A stretch of 64,000 nucleotides of DNA from Xanthobacteraceae bacterium (GCA_030038995.1 JASHQS010000178.1:1-64000), one strand, 5' to 3'. Shown: positions 32,284-42,139, numbered from the stretch's first letter. The notes: generated from the sequence alone by a model not told the origin. Numbers and translations are program-made.

Positions 32284-32811
32284 GTGAAATTACGTGCTGG
32301 CGCAGCGGCCGTGTGTGCGCTTACCCTCCTGGCATTATGGACTGGCGTTGCGGTGGCGGATGGGTCGGGAGACCCCGCCGCCGTCAAGAACCAGGACGGC
32401 AAATACTACGACAAGCAAGGTAATCCTACCTACAGCATCAAACCGGACGGCACCGTCGACTGGTACACCTATTCCGGCTTCATCCGCTACAGTTCCGAGT
32501 GTTTGCGCTGCCATGGACCCGACGGCCTTGGTTCATCCTACGCGCCGGCGCTGGTGGATTCTCTAAAGACCTTAAGTTACCCCGATTTCCTGGGAGTGGT
32601 CGCCGGCGGCAAAAAAGCCGTAAATACCGCACAGGATCTTGTGATGCCGTCGTTCGGCACAGACAAGAACGTGATGTGCGTGGTCGACGATATCTATGTC
32701 TATCTGCGCGCACGTTCCAACGGGGCGATCGGGCGCGGTCGTCCGGACAAGCACGAAGCAATACCGGCAGCCGCCAAGAAATGGCAGGACACCTGCTTCG
32801 GCACGAGTTGA
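32284..32811 (+). CDS. xoxG: Cytochrome c, XoxG-like
   Basis: Signal peptide, single CLRCHGPDG haem motif, directly downstream of xoxF; GTG start. Confidence 0.85.
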   Translation: MKLRAGAAAVCALTLLALWTGVAVADGSGDPAAVKNQDGKYYDKQGNPTYSIKPDGTVDWYTYSGFIRYSSECLRCHGPDGLGSSYAPALVDSLKTLSYPDFLGVVAGGKKAVNTAQDLVMPSFGTDKNVMCVVDDIYVYLRARSNGAIGRGRPDKHEAIPAAAKKWQDTCFGTS

Positions 32812-32842
32812 AAACGCAAGCCGAGCCTGACGGCCCGACCGC

Positions 32843-33730
32843 ATGAAGGGCGCAGCTATGACGAACCGGCTGGCTTATGCAGCCCTCTGCTGTGCATCGT
32901 TTGCCGTCAGCATGCCGGCGCCATCATTCGGGCAAGGCAATAGCGTTCTGCAGGGTGGGCTTGAACTGATCGATCCCAAGGTCCTGCGGGTCTGCGCCGA
33001 CCCCAACAGTCTGCCGCTGTCGAACGACAAGGGCGAAGGCTTCGAAAACAAACTTGCAGAACTCTTCGCCGCCAAGCTCGGCAAGAGCCTCTCTTACACC
33101 TATTACCCTGAATCCACCGGATTCGTGCGGAACACGCTCGGATCGTACCGTTGCGACGTCATCATGGGTTTTCCCCAGGGCGATGATCTCGTGCTGAGCA
33201 CCAACCCTTATTATCGGACCGGATACGCGTTCGTAGCCAAATCCGACAGCCCGCTCATCGATGTGGAAACGCTCAGCGACCCACGGCTAAAGGACAAGCG
33301 GCTCGGCATCGTGGCCGGCACGCCTCCGGCAACGTACCTGGTCACGGACGGATTGATGCAGAAGGCGAAGTCCTATCCGCTCGTGGTCGACACGCGCTAC
33401 GATTCGTCGCCCCTCGCAATGATCAATGACATCAAGTCAGGGGTGATCGACGCCGGTATCTTGTGGGGGCCGCTCGCCGGATACTACTCTTCGCGCGCCA
33501 ACCCGCCGATGCATACGACGCTGCTCCTGAAGGAGAAAGGCGGGCCGGGTCTTGTTTACCGGATCGTCATGGGCGTTCGACCGTCGGACTCGAATTGGCG
33601 AAGGCGGCTGAACCAGTTGATTGCCGAGAACCAGCCCGCCATCAACAAGCTGCTGCTCGATTACGGCGTGCCAATTCTCAACGAGCAGGATCAGCGCATC
33701 ACCGCCGACACTCTCACGCAAAAGCCGTGA
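32843..33730 (+). CDS. xoxJ: Periplasmic substrate-binding-like protein, XoxJ-like
   Basis: DPKVLRVCADPNSLPLSNDKGEGFENKLAELFAAKLGK; follows xoxFG. Confidence 0.87.
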   Translation: MKGAAMTNRLAYAALCCASFAVSMPAPSFGQGNSVLQGGLELIDPKVLRVCADPNSLPLSNDKGEGFENKLAELFAAKLGKSLSYTYYPESTGFVRNTLGSYRCDVIMGFPQGDDLVLSTNPYYRTGYAFVAKSDSPLIDVETLSDPRLKDKRLGIVAGTPPATYLVTDGLMQKAKSYPLVVDTRYDSSPLAMINDIKSGVIDAGILWGPLAGYYSSRANPPMHTTLLLKEKGGPGLVYRIVMGVRPSDSNWRRRLNQLIAENQPAINKLLLDYGVPILNEQDQRITADTLTQKP

Positions 33731-33737
33731 TGCAGCC

Positions 33738-34303
33738 ATGGGGCGCACTGTCGTCGCGGCGACGTTATAGGTCTCTGCGCCCTCGCCGGTGCCGTTGCAT
33801 GGGCTCAGCAGCCGCCGCAGGAACCGTCGAGCTACCGCATGAACGACTACCGCGGGCCGACGCCAGCGACGCTTGCCGGCGCCCGCGTCGTCACGACTGC
33901 GGCGGCTGCCGAACTGTGGAAGGCAGGCGCCGCGTTCGTCGACGTCCTGCCGCACGCCCCGCGCCCAGCCAATTTGCCGCCGGGCACGATCTGGCGCGAC
34001 CAACCAAGGATGGACATTCCCGGCAGCATCTGGCTGCCCGATACCGGCTATGGCGCGCTTGCCGCGGTCACCGAAAAATACTTGCGTGACGGCCTCGCCA
34101 GGGTTACCGGCGGCGATCGGACGCGCTGGCTGGTCTTCTACTGCATGAAGAATTGCTGGATGTCCTGGAACGCGGCCAAACGCGCATTGAGCATTGGCTA
34201 TAAGAATGTGGCCTGGTACCCGGCGGACGGCACCGATGGCTGGCAGGCAGCCACGCTGCCGCTGCGGGAAGCGCGGCCCGCAGCGGCGGCGGCGCCGGAA
34301 TAG
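33738..34303 (+). pseudogene. PQQ-dependent catabolism-associated CxxxCW-motif rhodanese-like protein, signal peptide apparently frameshifted
   Basis: Body EPSSYRMNDYRGPTPATLAG...VFYCMKNCWMSWNAAKRAL intact; signal sequence ...GLCALAGAVAWAQ has no in-frame start, while ATG 33738 (MGRTVVAATL*) lies in another frame. Confidence 0.65.
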
Positions 34304-34310
34304 CCGCCGC

Positions 34311-34928
34311 TCAGTTGAGCGTCTGCTTGATCGCGCGCGCCAGCCCGAAAATGCGCTGCTCGATCGTGGTCGGCACATCGCAAACGTACCGGATCGTCTT
34401 GCGGCGATCCTCGAAGATTCGCGTGCTCCACTCGACTTCGCTGGCAAGCGTCTTGATCTTTGCTTGATCCGCGTTCGGCTTGTCCTCGAGCGCGTGCAGA
34501 TTGTTGACGTCGGCTTCGATCTTGGTGGCCAAATCCATCTCTTTGCGGGACACGCGCTCGAGGCCGTCCATGACTTCGCTGCGCTGCGCGCTCAGTGTAT
34601 CAAACACTCCGGCGAAGACCTCCTTCGCCTTCTGCTGCTTTTCGTCGGCAGTGCCGGTAATGAACTCGGCAATCGCCTTTTGCGCCGCGTCCATGGGCGT
34701 CCGCCGCGCCGCGATCAGCTCGACGAGATCCTTGACCTTGGGATCGTTCTGCCAGCCGTCCCCGACGGCGGCGATCGAGGGGCCGTCCCACATCGACGCG
34801 GTCGACAATTCCGGCACTTTCGGCTGAACGCATGGCCAGTCCGGATAGCGCGTGTCGGCCGCGCGCACCGGCGCGATGAGCGCGCTCCCGATCACGAATA
34901 GGATGAAGAAAAATCCAGCGCGTTTCAT
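34311..34928 (-). CDS. Periplasmic hypothetical protein of the PQQ/XoxF cluster
   Basis: Signal peptide; YPDWPCVQPKVPELSTASMWDGP; helical body. Confidence 0.65.
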   Translation of the reverse strand: MKRAGFFFILFVIGSALIAPVRAADTRYPDWPCVQPKVPELSTASMWDGPSIAAVGDGWQNDPKVKDLVELIAARRTPMDAAQKAIAEFITGTADEKQQKAKEVFAGVFDTLSAQRSEVMDGLERVSRKEMDLATKIEADVNNLHALEDKPNADQAKIKTLASEVEWSTRIFEDRRKTIRYVCDVPTTIEQRIFGLARAIKQTLN

Positions 34929-34962
34929 CCGAATTCCTCCGCCAACCGTTTATAATCGCGGC

Positions 34963-35931
34963 TCAATGGTCGGACATCGCAATGCCCCACGGCAACTCGC
35001 CGACCTGAACCGTATTGACAACTTTGAGGGCGGCAACGTCGATCACCGATACGTCGTTCGATACGCCGTTGGCCGCCAGCAAATATTTGCCGTCCGGCGT
35101 AAACGCCATGTGCCAAACCCGCTGGCCGACCAAAAGATATTTGATGACCTTATGGCTCTTCACGTCGACCACGGCCACGTGATTGGCCGGCCCAAGCGCG
35201 ATAAAGGCCAATTTACCATCGCTCGTAATATTGATCCCGACCGGCTGAATCGGGTCCGAGCGCATCCCGGCGATCGCAAATTCGATTTTGTCTTTGACGA
35301 CGCGCTTGACCGGATCGATGACGCTGACCGTGCCGCCGACCTCCGATGACACCCAAAGCTCCGATCCATCGGGAGTGAACGCTGCGAAACGCGGCCGCTG
35401 GTCGACCAGAACACTGGCCAAGACTTCGCGCTTCGCCGGATCGATGAAGTGGGCCATGTTGGTGGTTTCCGACGTGTTGATGAGAATCTTGCCATCAGGG
35501 CTCATGGCCATCCCCTCGGGCTCAACACCAACCTGCACCGCGCCGACCTGCTCCCGTCGCGCAATGTCGATGATCGTGACCGTGTTGTCGTTCTCGTTGG
35601 CGACGTAGAGAAACTTGCCATCGGGGCTCGCGGTGAAAAACTCCGGATCCGGGCCGGAAGGCAGCGTGTCGGCGACCGCGTTGGTGCCGGTATCGATCAT
35701 CTGGATCGTGTCGTCGTCGCCGCAGGCGACCAGAACATATTTTTGATCCTTGGTATAAGCGATGCCGCGCGGCCGCTGCCCGACCTTGATCGTTTTCACG
35801 ACCTTCCAGGCGTCGGTATCGATCAGAGAAACCGTGTTGCTCCTCTCGTTGGAAACGTACGCACGATAGGCGCTGGCCTGGCCGTCAAGCGTCAGCACAA
35901 GAGCGATGCCGAGAATGAACCGGAGCCACAT
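34963..35931 (-). CDS. YVTN-type beta-propeller protein, PQQ-dependent-catabolism-associated (LutB-like candidate)
   Basis: YVSNERSNTVSLIDTDAWKVVKTIKVGQRPRGIAYTKD repeats; signal peptide. Confidence 0.85.
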   Translation of the reverse strand: MWLRFILGIALVLTLDGQASAYRAYVSNERSNTVSLIDTDAWKVVKTIKVGQRPRGIAYTKDQKYVLVACGDDDTIQMIDTGTNAVADTLPSGPDPEFFTASPDGKFLYVANENDNTVTIIDIARREQVGAVQVGVEPEGMAMSPDGKILINTSETTNMAHFIDPAKREVLASVLVDQRPRFAAFTPDGSELWVSSEVGGTVSVIDPVKRVVKDKIEFAIAGMRSDPIQPVGINITSDGKLAFIALGPANHVAVVDVKSHKVIKYLLVGQRVWHMAFTPDGKYLLAANGVSNDVSVIDVAALKVVNTVQVGELPWGIAMSDH

Positions 35932-35946
35932 TGGTCTGATCTCCGA

Positions 35947-37131
35947 CTACTTGAGCTTACACTTGGTTTCCGGACGATCGATGCCCAACGTATCGAGTTC
36001 CGAATATTGATGCAAAAAGCCCTGTTGCGGCGATACCGATACCACCGTGCGACCGTCGGCAAGAAGGATGGGCTGGCGCAGCTGAAGATCCCAATCGCGC
36101 ACCGTAAGCTTACGCCCCTTGAACGCCGCCAAAGCGAAGTCTGGCCCCTCTGTATACCTGAGGATGGCTTTGGGGTCGTCGGAATTTACATGCGAAACCG
36201 CCTCGCCAACCATCCGTACCGCCATCCACGCCTGCATGTCGAGCGCCGTCATCCATCGCGAAAATTTCTTTTCGAAGCGGCTTTGCAGTTGGATCGCGCC
36301 CCACTGATCGAACGCGGGATCCCAGGTCGTCGGTTCGAGGCCCGCCGATCCGGCGACCGGCCGCGGCTGGCTGGTGCGGTACGGCATATAATCGGCGAAC
36401 ACCTGGCTCTCGTCGGCCGCCACCAGCACGTCGTAGTCCGGCGCCGATTGAGTGAAGAGCGGAATCTGACTTTGGATCTGAACCAAGCCGCTGTCGGTGC
36501 GCCGGGCACCGCCGGTGTCCTTGAATTCCCGCTCCTGCACAATCTGGGCGCCGAAACGTTGCGCCGATCGCCGCAGCGCATTCGCGAACAGCTTGTCCGG
36601 CGCATGAGAGCCCACCACGAGCAGCCAACGTGTCCAATGTTTCCAGACCAGATATTGCGCCAGCCCGTCGGCCAGCATGGCGCGGCTCGGCGCGGTATGA
36701 ATCACGTTGGCCCGGCAATCCTCCTGGCGCAGCCGATCGTCGGTCGCTCCCGCGTTGAAGAAGAAAAGTCCGCGCTGGCGTCCGGCATCGGCAGCCTTGA
36801 GCAGCATGGCCGCCGGCAGGTCGGTGACGATCAGCGAGATGCCGTTGTCGGCGAGTTTCTGCACCGCGGCAGCGGGATCGTCCTGGTCCTTCAGCAAAAG
36901 TTCCTGCAGCGAGAACGATTGGTTGAGGAACTTGCCGGTCGTGTTGTTGTCATCGATGGCGAGTTCCGCGCCGGCGACACCGTCGTTTGCGGCCGGCATC
37001 TCGATCAGCGAAATCGTTTCCGTCTTGTCGGCGCGGCCAAGATAGCCGATCTTGACGTTGAGCCCATTGGCCGCCGGCGCTGCCGATATTGCCATCAGCA
37101 GGAAGGCGGCAATACAGAATCCACGCAGCAC
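35947..37131 (-). CDS. Periplasmic branched-chain-type substrate-binding protein of the PQQ-alcohol-dehydrogenase system (LutA-like candidate)
   Basis: KIGYLGRADKTETISL...LAIDDNNTTGKFLNQSFSLQELLLKDQDDPAAAVQKLADNGISLIVTDLP. Confidence 0.8.
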   Translation of the reverse strand: MLRGFCIAAFLLMAISAAPAANGLNVKIGYLGRADKTETISLIEMPAANDGVAGAELAIDDNNTTGKFLNQSFSLQELLLKDQDDPAAAVQKLADNGISLIVTDLPAAMLLKAADAGRQRGLFFFNAGATDDRLRQEDCRANVIHTAPSRAMLADGLAQYLVWKHWTRWLLVVGSHAPDKLFANALRRSAQRFGAQIVQEREFKDTGGARRTDSGLVQIQSQIPLFTQSAPDYDVLVAADESQVFADYMPYRTSQPRPVAGSAGLEPTTWDPAFDQWGAIQLQSRFEKKFSRWMTALDMQAWMAVRMVGEAVSHVNSDDPKAILRYTEGPDFALAAFKGRKLTVRDWDLQLRQPILLADGRTVVSVSPQQGFLHQYSELDTLGIDRPETKCKLK

Positions 37132-37256
37132 GCCTTTGACTCCTCGGGTCGGTTCGCCCCCGCTAACCCATTACGATACTTGGAATTATGGTCCCCTTCA
37201 TGTACTCTGCGCAAGCTCGCTGAACGGCTCGCCGACGCGTCACAGACGAGAGTGTC

Positions 37257-37772
37257 ATGCATGGCTGTTGGAAAATCGCCACCGCTGTGCCGTTTGCCGC
37301 TTTGCTCGCCGGCAGCGCCGCGGCATCGGGACCGAAAGTTGCAGTCTTCAACTTCGAACTCGTCGATACAAGCCTCGAAGGAGCGTCGTACGGGCCGCGG
37401 CCTGACCAACAGGAACGCCTCGCGCGCGGCGGAAATCAATTGCGCGATCGTTTGGCGAAATCGGGGCGGGTCGAAGTGGTCGATATTGTCGCAGTCGCCG
37501 CGCCGACCGCCGCGACCGGCTTGCCGACCTGCGACGGCTGCGGCGCGAAGTTTGCCCGCGAGCTGGGCGCGGATTATTCAATCGTCGGCTGGGTCCAGAA
37601 AGTTTCAAATCTGATCCTCAACATGAACATTGCGGTGCGGGACGCCAGAAGCGGCCAGCTCCTCGCTGTCAAGAGTGTGGACATGCGCGGCAATACCGAC
37701 GAGAGCTGGTCGCGCGCCCTCGATTGGTTGGTTCGCTATGAGCTCTTGGCGCCGAAGGGAGTCCTCCGATGA
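37257..37772 (+). CDS. Secreted DUF2380/DUF3280-like protein
   Basis: KVAVFNFELVDTSLEGA, CDGCGAKFARELGADYSIVGWVQKVSNLILNMNIAVRD. Confidence 0.7.
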   Translation: MHGCWKIATAVPFAALLAGSAAASGPKVAVFNFELVDTSLEGASYGPRPDQQERLARGGNQLRDRLAKSGRVEVVDIVAVAAPTAATGLPTCDGCGAKFARELGADYSIVGWVQKVSNLILNMNIAVRDARSGQLLAVKSVDMRGNTDESWSRALDWLVRYELLAPKGVLR

Positions 37773-38956
37773 CGCTCTTGCTCGCCAGCATCACAGATGC
37801 GCAGGAGGCTGAAATCGCACTGCGTCACGGCGCCGATATCATCGACGTCAAGGATGTCCGCAGCGGATTTGGCGCGGCCGACCCCGCTGTGGTTGCCGCG
37901 ACCGTTGATGCAGTGTCCGGGCGGCGGCCGGTCAGTGCGGTGACCGGGAACGGCAATATGGAACCCGAAGCCGTGCTGCGTGAGGCGGGAGCACTCGCCA
38001 ATGCGGGCCTCGACTATATCAAGATTGGCCTGTATCCCCACCCAAAGCGCCGCGACTGCATACGCGCGCTCTCCGCCTTGGCCGCTAGGGCGCGCCTCAT
38101 CGGGGTGATGTTTGCCGACCATGGAGCCGACGAAGCACTCGTTGCCGTCATGGCAGAGAGCGGCTTCTGCGGGATCATGATCGACACGTTCCAAAAGGAT
38201 CGCGGGCGCCTGCTCGACCATATGGATATTGCCGCGCTCGGGCATCTCACCGATGAGGCACACGGCCGCGGCCTGATGGCCGGACTGGCAGGTTCGCTGG
38301 AAGCGCCGGACATTCCGCGGCTGCTGCTGGTGACGCCTGATGTTCTTGGCTTCCGGCGGGCGCTGTGTGCGGGCAAACAGAGAGCCACGCCGCTGAGCGC
38401 CGAGGCGATCGATATCGTGCGGGGACTGATCCCAAAGGACTCGCGCCGGATCGATGCCGCCAGCCCGCCTTCGGCCAAACTCGACTATCGACTGCTGGCG
38501 GCGCGCGGTTATTCACTCGAGCCGAACAACGACGAGAATGGCGGCGACCGCATATTCTTACGCGATTTCATATTACCGGTGCGCATCGGAGCCTACGCTC
38601 ATGAGCGCGGCAAAACGCAAAACGTCCGGTTCAACGTCGAGGCCAGGGTGCGTCGCGCCGACCGCTTGGCCGAGGACATGCGCGACGTCGTCTCCTACGA
38701 TCTGATAGCCGATTCGATCCACATTATTGCCGCGCAAGAACATATTGCGTTGGTCGAAACCTTCGCGGAACGCATTGCCGCGCTTGTCTTGACTCACCCG
38801 CGGGTGACGAGCGTGACGGTTCGGGTGGAGAAGCTCGAAGTGGGACCGGGAGCGGCCGGCGTCGAGATCGTGCGCCATCGGCCCACCGAAGTTGCCAAGG
38901 TGCATCATCTCTATCCCACCGCGGCCACGGTTGCCGATCCGAAAGTCGCGACCTAA
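37769..38956 (+). CDS. Fusion of MfnB-like (5-formylfuran-3-yl)methyl phosphate synthase and FolB-like dihydroneopterin aldolase
   Basis: N-terminal MTLLLASITDAQEAEIALRHGADIIDVKDV...GLAGSLEAPDIPRLLLVTPDVLGFRRALC; C-terminal RIFLRDFILPVRIGAYAHERGKTQNVRFNVEARV...VETFAERIAALVLTHPRVTSVTVRVEKLE. Confidence 0.88.
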   Translation: MTLLLASITDAQEAEIALRHGADIIDVKDVRSGFGAADPAVVAATVDAVSGRRPVSAVTGNGNMEPEAVLREAGALANAGLDYIKIGLYPHPKRRDCIRALSALAARARLIGVMFADHGADEALVAVMAESGFCGIMIDTFQKDRGRLLDHMDIAALGHLTDEAHGRGLMAGLAGSLEAPDIPRLLLVTPDVLGFRRALCAGKQRATPLSAEAIDIVRGLIPKDSRRIDAASPPSAKLDYRLLAARGYSLEPNNDENGGDRIFLRDFILPVRIGAYAHERGKTQNVRFNVEARVRRADRLAEDMRDVVSYDLIADSIHIIAAQEHIALVETFAERIAALVLTHPRVTSVTVRVEKLEVGPGAAGVEIVRHRPTEVAKVHHLYPTAATVADPKVAT

Positions 38957-39579
38957 TGGGCGAAGCCGAGGCTCCCGTCGTCGTCAAGCTCGGCGGCAGT
39001 TTGGCCTTTTCGCACAATTTGCAACAATGGATCGCGGCCTGTGCGACCTGCGCAGGTCGCGTCGTCATTGTGCCGGGCGGCGGGCCTTTCGCCGACACGG
39101 TGCGATCCGCACAGGCGCGGATGCAATTCGATGATCAGGCCGCGCACCGGATGGCGGTGCTGGCGATGGAGCAATACGGCCATGCGCTCGCCAGTCGCAA
39201 TGCCTTACTGGCGCTTGCCGATACTGCCGACGCGATCCGGCATTGTCTTGCCAGCCAGCAGGTTCCGGTGTGGTTGCCGGCACGCATGGTATTCGATGCC
39301 CGCGACATCGCTCCGTCGTGGGACGTGACCTCTGACAGCCTGGCCGCATGGCTGAGCGGCGGCATCGGCGCCGCTCGCCTCTTCGTTGTCAAAAGCGCCG
39401 AGCTGGCGTCCCGCCGCGAACGCTGCGAAAGCCTGGTCGCGACCGGCATCCTCGACAAGGCGTTTCCGCGATATTTGCGGTCAGGCGCGGTTCCCTGTTC
39501 GATTCTCGGTCCGGCGGATCATGCCGCGGCAATGGCCGCCATCCGCGACGGCACACCGGTCGGACTTTCCATCGAATAG
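38956..39579 (+). CDS. Amino-acid-kinase-fold protein of the methylofuran pathway (MfnE-like)
   Basis: VVVKLGGSLAFS, VVIVPGGGPFADTVR, VTSDSLAAWLSGGIGAARLFVVKSA. Confidence 0.8.
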   Translation: MGEAEAPVVVKLGGSLAFSHNLQQWIAACATCAGRVVIVPGGGPFADTVRSAQARMQFDDQAAHRMAVLAMEQYGHALASRNALLALADTADAIRHCLASQQVPVWLPARMVFDARDIAPSWDVTSDSLAAWLSGGIGAARLFVVKSAELASRRERCESLVATGILDKAFPRYLRSGAVPCSILGPADHAAAMAAIRDGTPVGLSIE

Positions 39580-39611
39580 TGCGGGCATGGGCTGATGGAG
39601 TAGAATGCGCC

Positions 39612-40157
39612 ATGGCTAAGGTCAAGGCGCCGCGCTGGGGCTGGGCTCTCACTGGATCTGGGCATTTCTTCAAGGAATGCCTGCGCATGGTCGGCGACCT
39701 TGGCGAGGTGGATCTCTTTGTCAGCAATGCCGCAAGCGAAGTCGTGCGCATGTATCGACAGGACCTCAAATTGCCGAAGACGGCCCGGGTGCTTCGCGAT
39801 AAGACGGCCAGCGCTGCACCCGTCGGCCTGTTCTACTATGGCATCTATCATACTCTGATCCTGGCGCCGGCAACGTCCAATACCGTCGCCAAATGCGTTT
39901 TCGGGATCTCGGATACGTTGGTGACGAACGCCTTCGCGCAGGCGGGAAAGTGCCGGGTGCCGACGATTGTGTTTGCCTGCGATACCGCGCCCGAGCTCGA
40001 GACCGAGGCCCCCAAAGGCATGGTCAAAGTCTATCCGCGCGCCATCGATCTGAAAAATACAGAACGGCTGAAGTCGTTCGATGGCACAATCGTCGTCGAA
40101 TCGCTGGAGGAGCTCGAGAGGGCCTTGACGCGACGCAAGTGCGAACTGCATGTCTGA
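39612..40157 (+). CDS. Flavoprotein, DmrB/archaeoflavoprotein-like (dihydromethanopterin reductase candidate)
   Basis: WALTGSGHFFKECLRM, LAPATSNTVAKCVFGISDTLVTNAFAQAGK. Confidence 0.8.
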   Translation: MAKVKAPRWGWALTGSGHFFKECLRMVGDLGEVDLFVSNAASEVVRMYRQDLKLPKTARVLRDKTASAAPVGLFYYGIYHTLILAPATSNTVAKCVFGISDTLVTNAFAQAGKCRVPTIVFACDTAPELETEAPKGMVKVYPRAIDLKNTERLKSFDGTIVVESLEELERALTRRKCELHV

Positions 40158-41541
40158 TCGCACGCTCTTTCTTACGGGACATCTGGCGCGCATGCGGCTG
40201 GAGAAAGTTCTCCGCGAGACCGACGACCTGGGCTTTGCGTGGTCGGTGTTCGACGTCGGCGTGAAGGTAGCCGCGCTGATGACCGAATCGATCATCTTGC
40301 GCCGGTTGCCGCGTCCGATCGATGCGGCCATGATAATGGTGCCCGGCCGCTGCCGGGCCAATCTTGAATATCTCAGCGCCGAATTCGGCGTCCCCTTCGT
40401 GCGCGGACCCGACGAATTGAAGGATTTGCCGGCCCATTTTGGCAAGCGGGACCGCGGCCATGATCTGTCGCAACACGACATGCGAATTTTTGCGGAAATC
40501 GTCGATGCCTCGGCGCTGAGCGTCGACGCAATCGTCGCGCGCGCGGCAGCGATGCGAACGGCGGGTGCCGACGTGATCGATCTCGGCTGTCTTCCCGACA
40601 CGCCGTTTCCGCACCTGGAAGACGCGGTGAAGGCGTTACGGTCGAGCGGCCACACGGTCAGCGTCGATTCGGCCGATAACGAGGAGCTACGTCGCGGCGC
40701 CGCGGCGGGCGCGCAATTCCTGCTGAGCCTGACGGAGGGCACGCTTGCCTTGGCGCGCGAAACCGGGGCGACGCCGATCCTCATTCCTAGCCCGCACGGC
40801 GACCTGTCCTCGTTATTGCGGGCAGCGGAGGCCGCCGACAAGCAGGGTATTGGCGCCATACTCGATCCGATTCTCGATCCCATCCATTTCGGATTCATGG
40901 AATCGCTTGGCCGCTATGCGGAGCTGCGCCGGCGCCTCGCCGCGGCCGAAATCCTGATGGGCACCGGAAATCTCACGGAACTGACGGACGCGGATTCCGG
41001 CGGCGTAACGGCAACGCTGCTCGGCATATGTTCCGAACTCTTCATCCGCAACTTGCTTGTCGTCCAAGTGAGCCCGCATACGCGGCGGACGATCCAGGAA
41101 CATGACGCGACGCGGCGCATGATGTTCGCGGCCCGCCAGGATGAAAGCCTGCCCAAGGATTACAGCAGCGCGCTGCTTTCGCTGCATGACCGCAAGCCGT
41201 TTCCCAACACGTCCGGCGAAGTCGCCGAGCTCGCTGCCGAGGTGAAAGATTCGAATTTTCGCATCGAAACGGCGGAGGACGGCATTCACGTCTATAATCG
41301 CGACGGTCATCACGTAGCGCACGATGCCATGTCGTTATTTACCAGGCTCGGCGTGGAAAGGGACGGGGCGCACGCCTTTTATCTTGGCAGCGAATTGATG
41401 AAGGCGGAGATCGCGTGGCGGCTCGGCAAGCGTTACGCCCAAGATTCTCCGCTCGACTGGGGATGCGCTGTCGATCGTTCGCCTGAAGATCTGACGCGCC
41501 CGGCCGAGGTCGGCCATACCCTGCGCGCCGCAAAGAGATGA
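40150..41541 (+). CDS. Dihydropteroate-synthase-related protein of the H4MPT cluster (DUF6513/OrfY-like)
   Basis: ADVIDLGCLPDTPFPHLEDAVKALR, MGTGNLTELTDADSGGVTATLLGICSEL. Confidence 0.82.
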   Translation: MSDRTLFLTGHLARMRLEKVLRETDDLGFAWSVFDVGVKVAALMTESIILRRLPRPIDAAMIMVPGRCRANLEYLSAEFGVPFVRGPDELKDLPAHFGKRDRGHDLSQHDMRIFAEIVDASALSVDAIVARAAAMRTAGADVIDLGCLPDTPFPHLEDAVKALRSSGHTVSVDSADNEELRRGAAAGAQFLLSLTEGTLALARETGATPILIPSPHGDLSSLLRAAEAADKQGIGAILDPILDPIHFGFMESLGRYAELRRRLAAAEILMGTGNLTELTDADSGGVTATLLGICSELFIRNLLVVQVSPHTRRTIQEHDATRRMMFAARQDESLPKDYSSALLSLHDRKPFPNTSGEVAELAAEVKDSNFRIETAEDGIHVYNRDGHHVAHDAMSLFTRLGVERDGAHAFYLGSELMKAEIAWRLGKRYAQDSPLDWGCAVDRSPEDLTRPAEVGHTLRAAKR

Positions 41542-41545
41542 CTTC

Positions 41546-42139
41546 ATGCCGATGATCCGGGAAACGATTGTTTCCACGGCGGACGACGCCGGACGAGTTC
41601 ATCTTGCGCCGATAGGCATCATTGCTGATGACGGCGGCTGGATCATTGCGCCGTTTCGCCCCTCCACTACGCTCGACAATCTGCGCGCCGTGCCGTTCGC
41701 GGCCGCCAATTTTACCGATGACGTTCGCATCTTTGCCGGCTGCCTGACCGGGCGTAGCCAATGGCCGACTACGCCGTGCACGGATATTCCGGTTCGGCGT
41801 CTTGCGGACTCGCTCGCGCACGTGGAACTGGCCGTCACCCGCATCACCGAGGATGAATTGAGGCCGCGATTTCACTGCCGCGTGTTGCGCACCGTCGCGC
41901 ACGCGCCCTTTAAGGGTTTCAACCGCGCCCAAGCGGCGGTCATCGAGGCGGCAATCCTGGTCAGTCGGCTCGGAATGCTGCCGCGCGACAAAGTCGAACG
42001 TGAGATGGCGTATCTGGAGATTGCGGTGACGAAGACCGCGTCCGCCACCGAGGAGGAGGCATGGAGCCGGCTGAAACAAGCGATAGCGGCATTCTACGCT
42101 GAGACAGAAGCAAACAAAACGCCGCTGGCCAACTCATGA
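41546..42139 (+). CDS. DUF447-like H4MPT-linked protein
   Basis: RVHLAPIGIIADDGGWIIAPFRPSTTLDNLRAVPFAAANFTDDVRIFAGCLTG. Confidence 0.78.
   Translation: MPMIRETIVSTADDAGRVHLAPIGIIADDGGWIIAPFRPSTTLDNLRAVPFAAANFTDDVRIFAGCLTGRSQWPTTPCTDIPVRRLADSLAHVELAVTRITEDELRPRFHCRVLRTVAHAPFKGFNRAQAAVIEAAILVSRLGMLPRDKVEREMAYLEIAVTKTASATEEEAWSRLKQAIAAFYAETEANKTPLANS

Noticed and set aside
32284-33730. XoxG/XoxJ as novel genes
   Set aside because: Standard xoxF-adjacent cytochrome and periplasmic binding protein; ordinary for this pathway.
35449-37614. 721-aa plus-strand ORF
   Set aside because: Shadow of the minus-strand beta-propeller and substrate-binding genes; no recognisable domain.
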